Shown here: positions 13,571-20,680 of the stretch, one piece after another
Layout of the letters: every line of letters starts with the position of its first letter
How positions within the stretch are numbered: the stretch's first letter is position 1
From: JAWXCH01 sp034440595
GTDB lineage: Bacteria > Planctomycetota > Planctomycetia > Pirellulales > JALHPA01
Assembly (NCBI GenBank): GCA_034440595.1
Contig: JAWXCH010000188.1
Span: 1-22,971, forward strand
DNA length: 22,971 nucleotides
Reading direction: 5' to 3'
The notes under the pieces: model-generated
Seen by the model: only the letters and a program-made list of their open reading frames with translations
The model's database searches: none
What the model was told of the DNA's origin: nothing
Made by a program: the position numbers and the translations under genes

Positions 13571-14380
13571 ATGAGCAAGCATGTTGAAAACCACCGGCAA
13601 TTTTTGGATTCCAAGTTGGCGCAAGTAAACGTTGACCTCGACAAAATGCTTGAGGTTATCGCCAATTCGGATCGAACCGCAAAGATTCCTGCTCGTGATG
13701 CTCTGCGGCTAAGCGCTCAGGCATTGCAAGGCGGCTTGCTGGAGGTACAAACTCCAAGCTGGCTTGTTTCATTGATAAACGTCAGTACCCATTATAACCC
13801 TGGCGGCGGGGGTAACAGGGATTCCACCTTCTTAATGCAATTGATCGATATTCGTCCTAAAGCACGACGGCAGAAGTGGACGCATCTCGAAGAAGATATC
13901 GAGACGATCGATTTTGAGGAAGTGTACAGTGAGGCAGCAGGAGACATCAAAGGGCTATTCGACAAGCTAATTGTACTTCTTCAGACCTTAATCAATAACA
14001 AGGCAGTTGATAGCGCCAAGGTAATTCGTGAGCTAGAGCTTCTGATTGCAATTCTGAAAAAGAACAACAGTGATTCATTCTTCCAGAAGGCGTTCTGTTG
14101 GCTTACAACTAGACGCAACTTGTATCGCCTCCTAAGAAACTACGGTGCATCATTCAAGATTACCGCTCCATTGGTCCAAACTATTGAAGAAACGGCGCAT
14201 GAAGTCGACGATCGATTTAGGTCAGCAATCAAAAACGGTGGCATGAAGATTAACCACTTGATGGAAGAACTTCCTCCAGCCGAAATTCCAGAAAACGTTT
14301 TGAAGATCATCGAGCAGCATAGGGCGGGAAAACCTTTGACATTAACCTATCACATTCCTGAAGAGAATGCCTCTTCTTGA
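13571..14380 (+). CDS. Hypothetical protein, 269 aa
   Basis: I do not recognise the family. It is predicted soluble and mostly helical, with no signal peptide or membrane segment. An N-terminal helix (about 1-60, heptad-like, DKMLEVIANSDR) leads to a short Gly-rich loop NPGGGGNR (76-83). A mid-region DIRPKARRQKWTHLEEDIETIDF follows, then a helical stretch around 120-165 rich in Leu/Ile (FDKLIVLLQTLINNK, RELELLIAILKKNN). Coding sequence is noticeably lower in GC than the metabolic genes on either side, consistent with transfer. The start is supported by a -10-like TATTAT six bases upstream, and there is no ribosome-binding site. It could belong to an accessory or defence-type module with its neighbours, but nothing in the sequence proves that. 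Confidence 0.75.
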   Translation: MSKHVENHRQFLDSKLAQVNVDLDKMLEVIANSDRTAKIPARDALRLSAQALQGGLLEVQTPSWLVSLINVSTHYNPGGGGNRDSTFLMQLIDIRPKARRQKWTHLEEDIETIDFEEVYSEAAGDIKGLFDKLIVLLQTLINNKAVDSAKVIRELELLIAILKKNNSDSFFQKAFCWLTTRRNLYRLLRNYGASFKITAPLVQTIEETAHEVDDRFRSAIKNGGMKINHLMEELPPAEIPENVLKIIEQHRAGKPLTLTYHIPEENASS

Positions 14381-14470
14381 GATGCTGCAAGTTTTGATCG
14401 ACTTCGCGGTCGCCGCATAGACAGCTCTGCGTAGCAATTAGTCTCGAACGGTAGTCATAAAGGGGTTAAC

Positions 14471-15073
14471 ATGAGCAACGAGAATAGCCTAGAACTTTAC
14501 CGTGCGCACCGCACCGGGCAGGACAAGTATGATTATTTCCTCTTGGCAGTAGCCGGAGGCGCAATTGCGTTGGCAGTGAACCAAACTCAAAACGCTACAC
14601 TAGCTTGGTCGCAGATTCCCTTAGCGGTGGCCGTGTTAAGTTGGGGCATAAGTTTCTGGTCCGGGTGTAGGCGGCTTTATCATGTGAATACCGGATTAGG
14701 TGCAAACCTGGAGTTGCTATTAGTGCAATCAGGTAGCCGTGATGTTGGAGGTGGCCCGGAAAGGGTTCGCGTGATTGAAACTGCCTTACGCGATCTAATG
14801 AAAGACACAGGCCAAAGGGCTTCAACGTTTTTCAAATGGCAATTCAGTTTACTAGTATTCGGAGCTGTTTCGTTCGTTGGCTGGCACGTGCTCGAAATGG
14901 GGCTTCGTGCTGAAGCGCAGCCGCCGCGTCAGCAACCTGCTGCAATCGCGCCGAGCGACGACAGGGCAGCGAAAAACGTGCCGATACCCGCGTCGTTACA
15001 ACCCGCAAATTTGACCCCACCTGTGCAACCCGCACAACCTGACGCTGCCAAGCAAGACACTACAGTAAAATAG
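14471..15073 (+). CDS. Hypothetical membrane protein, 200 aa, with Pro/Ala-rich tail
   Basis: No named family is recognised, though the N-terminus MSNENSLELYRAHRTGQDKYDYF recalls conserved hypothetical membrane proteins found scattered in Gram-negative bacteria. Three hydrophobic segments are visible: about 22-38 (YFLLAVAGGAIALAV), 46-64 (WSQIPLAVAVLSWGISFW) and 122-142 (WQFSLLVFGAVSFVGWHVL). Between the second and third lies a soluble helical part with LYHVNTGLGANLELLL and a charged VIETALRDLMKDTGQR. The last 55 or so residues are Pro/Gln/Ala-rich and probably disordered. AAAGGGG lies 5 bases before the ATG, a good ribosome-binding site. It is the last gene of the rightward accessory block and faces the lipid methyltransferase gene. 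Confidence 0.8.
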   Translation: MSNENSLELYRAHRTGQDKYDYFLLAVAGGAIALAVNQTQNATLAWSQIPLAVAVLSWGISFWSGCRRLYHVNTGLGANLELLLVQSGSRDVGGGPERVRVIETALRDLMKDTGQRASTFFKWQFSLLVFGAVSFVGWHVLEMGLRAEAQPPRQQPAAIAPSDDRAAKNVPIPASLQPANLTPPVQPAQPDAAKQDTTVK

Positions 15074-15101
15074 GGGTCTATTCGTAGCAATAGTGTGCTG
15101 C

Positions 15102-15155
15102 GGTGCCACTGCTGCCTGCCCTCGCCGGGTGCCACTGCTGGCTTGCCCAGCAGTG
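15102..15155 (+). repeat. GTGCCACTGCTGG repeat pair with 9-bp palindrome
   Basis: GGTGCCACTGCTG occurs at 15102-15114 and 15128-15140. The second copy continues into a perfect hairpin, CACTGCTGG (15133-15141) with CCAGCAGTG (15147-15155). It is related to the CTGGCGGAGCCAG units at 365-416 read on the other strand. From memory, such GTGCCACTG elements are dispersed in planctomycete genomes. Confidence 0.75.
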
Positions 15156-15427
15156 AAAATTGAGCAACGGTTGCAGTCTCACTTTCGGTGCAACATCCGC
15201 TCGATTTCTCCCGATCCCGCGCAGCGCCCGTCAACACCAAAACCAAGCCAACTTTTCAAATCTTCCTGTCGCCTGAAGTCTGCCACCTGAGGCCTGATTC
15301 CGCGCTTGAAAAAAAGCCACCACCTCTGCTAGGCTGAACTCATCGATTCGCGCGCTTAAAAACGCTCAAATCACCAGCACCGCGATGAAGGGTGGACTGC
15401 ACAGCGTGAGAGAGTGAGCGGACTGGA

Positions 15428-15445
15428 TTCCCGCCTGCGCGGGAA
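15428..15445. repeat. TTCCCGC/GCGGGAA hairpin repeat
   Basis: A perfect 7-bp inverted repeat, TTCCCGC (15428-15434) and GCGGGAA (15439-15445), lies within GGATTCCCGCCTGCGCGGGAA. Palindromes of this general kind are widespread dispersed repeats in bacteria. No T-run follows. Confidence 0.6.
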
Positions 15446-15494
15446 GGACGGACGCGCGAGGAAACCCCAGACGCGCAATCTGATCACCGTACGC

Positions 15495-15610
15495 ACTTAA
15501 CCAGAAACCATGAACCTAACTCCAATAAACACATCAGAAACACCACCCCCGAAAAAAACAAAAACACAGACGCGCGCAACGTACACAACGCACCCCACAA
15601 CCAAACGATG
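15495..15610 (+). promoter_or_regulatory. C/A-rich, G/T-poor tract; possible Rho-utilisation region
   Basis: By hand count, 15521-15620 has about 46 A, 37 C, 11 G and 6 T on the plus strand. A C-rich, G-poor, unstructured RNA from rightward transcription is what Rho binds. The tract lies after the membrane-protein gene and before the convergent methyltransferase gene, where no hairpin terminator is seen. Read leftward it is GU-rich and contains long T-runs. Confidence 0.35.
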
Positions 15611-16261
15611 TCAGACCACACCACCGACCCGCACATGGTGCACCCACGCCGGCGGCACATTCCGCCAGATGCGGTCACGGCGGATTTCTCGCCCGTGGAG
15701 AAATTGGTCAAGCATTGTTTCAATGCCGCGTAACCGTTCTCGCTCGGATCGGCTGGAGATAACCGACTTTACTTTGCGGATGGCGACGTATTCAAAGAAC
15801 GAGAGCGTGCCCCCTGGTTTTAGCAATCGCTCAAAAATAGCCAGGATCGATTTTACATCCTCGACGGCAAAATTATTCAGTGGCAGACCGGAGACAATAT
15901 GGTCGTACAGCTTCTCGCCGGGCACCTCTTGCAATGGAGCATGCAGGATCTGCACTTGGTTCGCCACCGCTTGAAAGCCTGGCTCACTGTCGAAGCGATG
16001 CCTCAGGTGTGCCACAAAGGCATCGTTCAATTCCACCAGACAGAGGTGGTCCTGCGGTTGCAGTCGTTTGACCAGTTGAGCGGTGGCTGGCCCGGTGCCG
16101 GGGCCGACCTCCAGAATTTGCCGCCCGTTCCCCTCGGGCGTGACGTAGTGGCAAAGCGCCGCAGCCAGCCGGCTGCCACTGGGCAGGATTGCCCCAGTGG
16201 TATGGTACCGCTGAAAAAACTCGCGAATGAAGACGGTGTACCCGCCGCTCGGTGTGGCCAT
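15611..16261 (-). CDS. Phospholipid / ornithine-lipid N-methyltransferase-like protein
   Basis: 216 aa, class I SAM-dependent methyltransferase. FIREFFQRYHTTGAILPSGSRLA (11-33) with the GAILPS motif is characteristic of PmtA-type lipid methyltransferases, which resemble rRNA dimethylases. SAM-binding motif I is EVGPGTG (51-57), the acidic residue after strand 2 is in LVELND (75-80), and the post-I/IV motif is SGLPLNNF (124-131). PmtA methylates phosphatidylethanolamine; the planctomycete enzyme OlsG methylates ornithine lipids with the same architecture, and sequence alone does not decide between them. The start at 16261 was preferred over 16420 because the family begins there, although the ribosome-binding site (GAGAG, 4 bases away) is weak. 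It acts at the inner membrane on lipid headgroups. Monocistronic by context. Confidence 0.8.
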   Translation of the reverse strand: MATPSGGYTVFIREFFQRYHTTGAILPSGSRLAAALCHYVTPEGNGRQILEVGPGTGPATAQLVKRLQPQDHLCLVELNDAFVAHLRHRFDSEPGFQAVANQVQILHAPLQEVPGEKLYDHIVSGLPLNNFAVEDVKSILAIFERLLKPGGTLSFFEYVAIRKVKSVISSRSERERLRGIETMLDQFLHGREIRRDRIWRNVPPAWVHHVRVGGVV

Positions 16262-16413
16262 TAAACTCTCGTGCTGGTGCCTGGAAGAATGCCCATAGCG
16301 TAGGCAAATGCGATAGATTGTGAAAGAGGAGGCGGCCACTCTGTCGCCTTTCGCTCCGTCGAAAGAGTGCTTTGACGAGAGCAGAACTATCCGACCAATA
16401 GAACGCACGAAGG

Positions 16414-16466
16414 CCCTCACCCGACGCTGGGGCGTCGACCTCTCCCGGCAAGCGGGAGAGGTGAAG
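16414..16466 (+). repeat. Two-hairpin intergenic repeat, copy B
   Basis: This is the same unit as 4404-4455: CCCTCACCCGACGC, then CTCTCCCGGC with GCGGGAGAGGTGAAG. The change of GTCG...CGAC to GACG...CGTC in the first stem is compensatory, which supports selection or structural maintenance of the hairpin. It lies in the 389-base gap between the divergent methyltransferase and deoxyhypusine-synthase-like genes; apart from it and a TTTCGCTCCG half-repeat near 16350, nothing else is recognised there. Confidence 0.85.
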
Positions 16467-16650
16467 ATATACGTGCCGTCGTTTTTAGTTGCCGGTTCGT
16501 AGTCTATGCATTTTGGTGGTGCGCCTGATGGTGCGTCGGGTTAGTATGTTTCCCCCATCGCTTGACCATCGGTCGCTGGAAAGTGACAATCCGGTACGGA
16601 ACAGACCGCGTTTAATTCAGCGACGCAGCAATTCAGCGAGGGAGTGAAAA

Positions 16651-17622
16651 ATGGCGTTAGGCCCAGTCAGTCAGTTTATCAAGCATCATTACCGGCATTT
16701 TAACGCCGCCACCGTGGTCGACGCCGCCGAGGCCTATCGCGCGCACCTGGCCAGTGGCCAGAAAATGCTGCTGGCGATGGGCGGGGCGATGAGCACCGCC
16801 GAGATCGGGCTGTCCCTCGCCGAAATGATCCGGCAGGACAAGGTGCACGCCGTCTCCTGCTCGGCCAATAATCTGGAAGAGGACATTTTCAACTTGGTCG
16901 CACACGACCACTATGTGCGCATTCCGCACTATCGGGATCTGACCCCGGCGGATGAACGAAAGCTGCTCGATCAGCATCTCAACCGAGTGACCGATACGTG
17001 CATTCCCGAAGGGGAAGCGATCCGTCGGATCGAAAAACACATTTTTGAAATCTGGGAAGCTGCCGAAAAGAGTGGCCAGCGGAAACTGCCGTTTGAGTAC
17101 TTTTACGAGCTAGTGCGGTCCGGCGTGCTGAAGCAGTATTACCAGATCGACCCCAAGGACAGTTGGGTCCTGGCCGCTGCGGAGAAGAACATTCCGATCT
17201 TTACCCCTGGTTGGGAAGACTCGACACTCGGCAATATCTTCACCGGCTACTGCCTGCGGAAGGAACTATCGCCAACGACGATGAAAAGCGGCATCGAAAT
17301 GATGATGCTAGTGGCCGAGTGGTATCAGAAGCACTGCGCAAAAACCGGCGTTGGATTCTTTCAGATTGGTGGTGGAATCGCCGGTGATTTCCCGATCTGC
17401 GTGGTGCCAATGCTCCAGCAGGATATGGAGATCATGGTCCCCGTCTGGTCCTAGTTCTGCCAGATTACTGACACGAACGAATCGTACGGGTCGTACTCTG
17501 GTGCCAACCCCACCGAGAAAATCACCTGGGGCAAACTGGACGAGACCACGCCAAAGTTTGCGATTAACTCCGATGCGACAATTGTCGCCCCGTTGATCTT
17601 TGCGATGGTATTGGGCCAGTGA
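16651..17622 (+). CDS. Deoxyhypusine synthase-like protein interrupted by an in-frame TAG (recoded or pseudogene)
   Basis: The uninterrupted part is 267 codons, ending at TAG 17452-17454; the same frame then runs without a break for 55 more codons to TGA 17620-17622, 323 codon positions in all, a normal family length. The upstream part has the NAD-site features of the family, including SCSANNLEEDIFNLV and FTPGWEDSTLGNIF. Downstream come FCQITD, YGSYSGANP and EKITWGKLDE with the expected catalytic Lys295, then SDATIVAPLIFA. Homologues read WxYFCQI, so TAG replaces a Tyr codon (a single C or T to G change). Bacterial relatives make deoxyhypusine-like or homospermidine-type polyamine transfers using spermidine and NAD; the product here is unproven. 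GAGGGAG precedes the ATG by 5-7 bases. Ending at TAG would remove the active-site Lys. Either a recent nonsense mutation, a base-call error or stop-codon readthrough. Confidence 0.85.
17452..17454 (+). other. In-frame TAG inside the deoxyhypusine synthase-like gene
   Basis: The codon sequence is GTC TGG TCC TAG TTC TGC CAG. The protein motif on both sides is intact and in the same frame, so there is no indel. The next base is T, a context not especially known for efficient readthrough. Confidence 0.9.
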
Positions 17623-17655
17623 GATAACGAAATTAAATATAGCGTCTGATGACTT

Positions 17656-17702
17656 TCACCTCTCCCTCTGGGAGAGGTCGTCGCCCCAGCGACGGGTGAG
17701 GG
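17656..17702 (-). repeat. Two-hairpin intergenic repeat, copy C (inverted)
   Basis: This is the reverse complement of the family: TCACCTCTCCC ... GGGAGAGG, then CGTCG-CCCCAG-CGACG and GGTGAGGG. The loop of the CTCTCCC hairpin differs from the other copies (CTCTCCCTCTGGGAGAG). With copy D it forms an inverted pair about 100 bases apart. Confidence 0.85.
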
Positions 17703-17803
17703 ATTTCTTCTACATTCTCATTCTTAAAAGTGGCACACTGAAGATTTTAAGAGCCAGTTTCACATTGCATCTGCCGCACTACAGCGTACCTACTCAATGG
17801 TTT

Positions 17804-17855
17804 CCCTCACCCGCGGCTGATACCGCGACTTCTCCCGCAAGCGGGAGAGGTGAAG
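17804..17855 (+). repeat. Two-hairpin intergenic repeat, copy D
   Basis: CCCTCACCCGCGGC, a diverged middle, then TCTCCCGC with GCGGGAGAGGTGAAG. The first hairpin has changed on both arms (CGCGG-CTGATA-CCGCG) while keeping its pairing, again a compensatory pattern. Copies C and D flank a 101-base unique segment with no gene. Confidence 0.85.
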
Positions 17856-17883
17856 GTACCGAATCGAATGTCAATAGCGCAAC

Positions 17884-17919
17884 AAAAACGCCCCTGGCGA
17901 ATTCACCAGAGGCGTTTTT
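17884..17919. terminator. Bidirectional intrinsic terminator
   Basis: AAAAACGCC (17884-17892) pairs with GGCGTTTTT (17911-17919), extended by CTGG/CCAG across one mismatch, loop CGAATTCA. The flanking A and T runs allow use from both sides, ending the secreted-protein gene (stop at 17960, minus strand) and rightward transcripts from the deoxyhypusine-synthase-like gene. Confidence 0.9.
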
Positions 17920-17959
17920 ACTTTCGATATTTTAGAATCCGTTCCGATGCAAAACGACG

Positions 17960-18565
17960 TTAGTTGAGAACCTTGGTCGCGTCGTCCAGGATCTTCTTGA
18001 CGGCGTCTTTGTCCAGGCCACCCTCTGGTAGCGCGTGATTGGCGGCAACCGTGCCTTGCTTGTAAATCACCACCGTGACATCCGCCTTGGGGTCGAGCTT
18101 GTAATCTTCTGGGCCGTTTGGCTGGTCCTTTGGAACGACCACGGCAATGTGCTTGGCCTTGCTATCGGCGATCAGTTTCTCGGCCGACTTCTTGGCGGCT
18201 TCGTCTTCCTGACCAATCAGGTTAACGAACGAAACGAGCTTCTTGTCGGCGTTTTCCGCAACAACTTTGTCCAATGCGGTTAGTAAGCCGGCCAGCTTCT
18301 CATCCGACTTGCGGGCAAAAATCATCACGACCGGTTTGCCGCCAGTTCGACAGCGATAGCACAACGCTTCACCCATTTCGACGCCATCTTCTTCATTTCC
18401 GGCGGCCTTGACGACTTCGTAGGGGCCAACTTCATCGCCCACTTGAGGCCCGCTCTTCAGTTCGGTGGTAGCCGACGACGTGTCAACCTTCTCTTTTTCA
18501 AAAGCACCAAGCGATGACACCGTTGCCAACACTGCTACCAGCCCCAGACTAAGCGCAATCTTCAT
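17960..18565 (-). CDS. Secreted protein with CxxC, probable thioredoxin-like fold
   Basis: 201 aa. An N-terminal signal peptide MKIALSLGLVAVLATVSSLGA is followed by a charged mature protein. LCYRCRTGGKPVVMIFARK (68-86) holds a CYRC motif, Cys69 and Cys72, followed by a beta-strand, as in thioredoxin-type folds. AFARK-like and SFVNLIG (112-118) and HIAVVVPKDQ follow as further strands, and the C-terminus is helical (KDAVKKILDDATKVL). It recalls secreted planctomycete proteins of this kind with a CYRC motif, whose role is not known to me; a disulfide or redox role outside the cytoplasm is plausible but unproven. The start at 18565 was preferred to 18805 because GGAG lies 8 bases upstream and a signal peptide begins there. 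Confidence 0.85.
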   Translation of the reverse strand: MKIALSLGLVAVLATVSSLGAFEKEKVDTSSATTELKSGPQVGDEVGPYEVVKAAGNEEDGVEMGEALCYRCRTGGKPVVMIFARKSDEKLAGLLTALDKVVAENADKKLVSFVNLIGQEDEAAKKSAEKLIADSKAKHIAVVVPKDQPNGPEDYKLDPKADVTVVIYKQGTVAANHALPEGGLDKDAVKKILDDATKVLN

Positions 18566-19154
18566 CGAGAAATCTCCTGTTGAGTCAAAAAAACTACAAA
18601 AATAACGCGTGATAGATTTGTCCGGCCACGCCGGTTGTGTTTCAGATAACCTGCCTGCTAGATCCAATTGCTCCAGCCGCGATGTACGGATGCCAACCGC
18701 AGCCGGTTCGCACAATCCGTTCGCCCCCCCTCGAAATAGCCAAACGTACTGCGAGTCCGCCATACTTCCTAGCTTGCCTGGTTTTAGTAGCACCGGGCAT
18801 TTCAAGGACTTGCTTACCGCCGGTAACTGACCGGGCCACTGATGATCATCTTAGAACTTGAAATCCAGAATTCAAGCTTTTTGGCAGATTTCCCACTTCC
18901 CCCATTGTAGGCCGATCAGCCAGATTTTCGCTCCCGGTTGTGGAGATCCTACAGAAGAAGCATATGTCGCTTAAGGATTTCCGTTGCCCAAGTCGATGGG
19001 TTACTCGTACAATTACGCTCGTAGGGGGAGGGGCATATTCGGAACACTCGTGCTAGCAGTCGCAGGCTGCCGGCATAACTTTCTCGAAATGCCGGCGATT
19101 GCCGGTCGACAGTTGGCGTAAATCAATCTCGTTCCATTTGCCGGGAGTTCATTC
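18566..19154. other. Gene-free stretch between divergent genes
   Basis: This 589-base stretch has no convincing coding frame. It must contain the promoters of the secreted CxxC protein (leftward) and the aldehyde dehydrogenase (rightward). Seen: a weak hairpin CTTGAA/TTCAAG (18857-18876) followed by CTTTTTT, and an 8-bp hairpin GCCGGCAT/ATGCCGGC (19069-19096) in the presumed leader of the dehydrogenase. Confidence 0.5.
18984..19013 (+). promoter_or_regulatory. Possible promoter for the aldehyde dehydrogenase gene
   Basis: TTGCCC (18984-18989), 18-bp spacer, TACAAT (19008-19013). Initiation near 19020 would give a leader of about 135 nt containing the GCCGGCAT hairpin. The -35 box is only half consensus. 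Confidence 0.35.
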
Positions 19155-20627
19155 ATGGCCACGATGCAAGAAACGATTCCTCAGCCGCAAGTTCGCCAAA
19201 CGCAGTGCTTTATCGGCGGCAGTTGGACCCCGGCGGTCAGTGGCAAGACCTTTGCCACTATCAATCCATCCAACGAAGAAGTGATTGCCGATGTGGCCGA
19301 AGGAGACGCCGCGGATGTCGATCTGGCGGTGGCTGCTGCACGCGAGGCGTTTGACAATGGCCCGTGGTCAACGATGGACGCGCGCGATCGTGGGCGATTG
19401 ATGTACCGACTGGCCGAGTTGATGGAAGAAGAGATCGACGATCTGGCGGCACTGGAGTCACTGGACAATGGCAAGCCGATCCGCGATGCGCGGGGTGCCG
19501 ATTTGCCGTTGGCGATCGATTGCATTCGCTACTACGCGGGCTACGCCGACAAGATCCACGGTCAAACGATCCCCGTCCGTGGCAATTACTTTACCTACAC
19601 CCGGCGCGAGCCAATCGGTGTGGCAGGGCAGATCATTCCTTGGAATTTTCCAATTCTGATGGCTAGCTGGAAGTGGGGACCGGCACTGGCCGCCGGTTGC
19701 ACGATTGTCATGAAGCCGGCCGAACAGACTCCACTGACTTGCTTGCGAATGGCGCGACTGGCACAGAAAGCCGGCATTCCGGACGGCGTGATCAATGTCG
19801 TCCCTGGTTATGGACCGACGGCTGGTGCGGCAATCGTCAAGCACCCTGGCGTGGACAAGATCGCCTTCACCGGCGAAGGAACCACCGCCAAGATCATCAT
19901 GCGCGAGGCGACCAGCACTCTGAAGCGACTGACGTTTGAACTCGGTGGCAAAAGCCCGAACATTGTCTTTGCCGATGCGAACCTGGACGCGGCCGTGGCC
20001 GGTGCCCACTTCGGACTTTATTTCAACCAAGGTCAATGCTGCACCGCTGGAAGTCGATTGTTTGTCGAAGACCGCATTTACGACAAGTTCGTCGACAAAT
20101 TGGCGGCGATCAATACAACGCGCAAGCTGGGGGATCCGCTCGATCCGGAGACGGAACAAGGCCCGCAAATTGATCAGGCGCAGTTCGACAAGATCATGCA
20201 CTACATCGATCTTGGCAAGCGCGAAGGGGCCGAGTGTATCACCGGTGGCAAACGTTTTGGCGAACGCGGTTTTTACGTGCAGCCGACACTGTTTGCCGGC
20301 GTGACCGACGACATGACGATTGCCAAAGAAGAGATCTTTGGACCGGTCTTGTCGGTGCTGCGATTTAAGAGCGTGGATGAAATCATCGCACGTGCCAATA
20401 CGACTGAGTTCGGCTTGGCCGCCGGCATCTGGACCCGTGACGTTGCCAAGGCACACCACCTGGCGAAGAAGATTCGTGCGGGCACGGTCTGGATCAACTG
20501 CTATGACGTGTTCGATGCGGCAGCACCGTTCGGTGGCTTCAAGCAGAGCGGCATTGGCCGCGAGCTGGGAGAGAAGGGACTGGATGCCTACACCGAGAAT
20601 AAAACGGTCACGGTGAGTTTAGATTAA
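19155..20627 (+). CDS. NAD(P)-dependent aldehyde dehydrogenase
   Basis: 490 aa, the usual length for the ALDH superfamily. Key residues are all present: IIPWNFP (160-166) with the substrate-orienting Asn164, the nucleotide-binding MKPAEQTPL and FTGEGTTAK, the general base Glu262 in FELGGKSP, and the catalytic Cys296 in NQGQCCTAGSR, spaced 34 residues from the Glu as in ALDH2. The C-terminal PFGGFKQSGIGRELGEKGL is standard. It oxidises an aldehyde to the carboxylic acid with NAD(P). It most resembles the ALDH1/2 and betaine-aldehyde branch, but the substrate cannot be read from the sequence. GGGAG lies 7 bases before the ATG at 19155. It converges on birA with 53 bases between. Confidence 0.95.
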   Translation: MATMQETIPQPQVRQTQCFIGGSWTPAVSGKTFATINPSNEEVIADVAEGDAADVDLAVAAAREAFDNGPWSTMDARDRGRLMYRLAELMEEEIDDLAALESLDNGKPIRDARGADLPLAIDCIRYYAGYADKIHGQTIPVRGNYFTYTRREPIGVAGQIIPWNFPILMASWKWGPALAAGCTIVMKPAEQTPLTCLRMARLAQKAGIPDGVINVVPGYGPTAGAAIVKHPGVDKIAFTGEGTTAKIIMREATSTLKRLTFELGGKSPNIVFADANLDAAVAGAHFGLYFNQGQCCTAGSRLFVEDRIYDKFVDKLAAINTTRKLGDPLDPETEQGPQIDQAQFDKIMHYIDLGKREGAECITGGKRFGERGFYVQPTLFAGVTDDMTIAKEEIFGPVLSVLRFKSVDEIIARANTTEFGLAAGIWTRDVAKAHHLAKKIRAGTVWINCYDVFDAAAPFGGFKQSGIGRELGEKGLDAYTENKTVTVSLD

Positions 20628-20680
20628 CCGTCCGGCGGCGGTCGTTGCGGCGGAGCAAAAGGCGGCTCTGGATGGCCAAA

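Noticed and set aside
15484..15723. 79-codon minus-strand frame with a hydrophobic tail overlapping the end of the lipid methyltransferase gene
   Set aside because: The hydrophobic residues (Val, Leu, Phe, Trp, Cys) follow from the GT-rich composition of this tract, and there is no ribosome-binding site.
19458..20459. 333-codon open frame on the minus strand opposite the aldehyde dehydrogenase
   Set aside because: It lies entirely within a gene with all catalytic residues present; the antisense translation is rich in Arg/His/Gln and has no recognisable motif.
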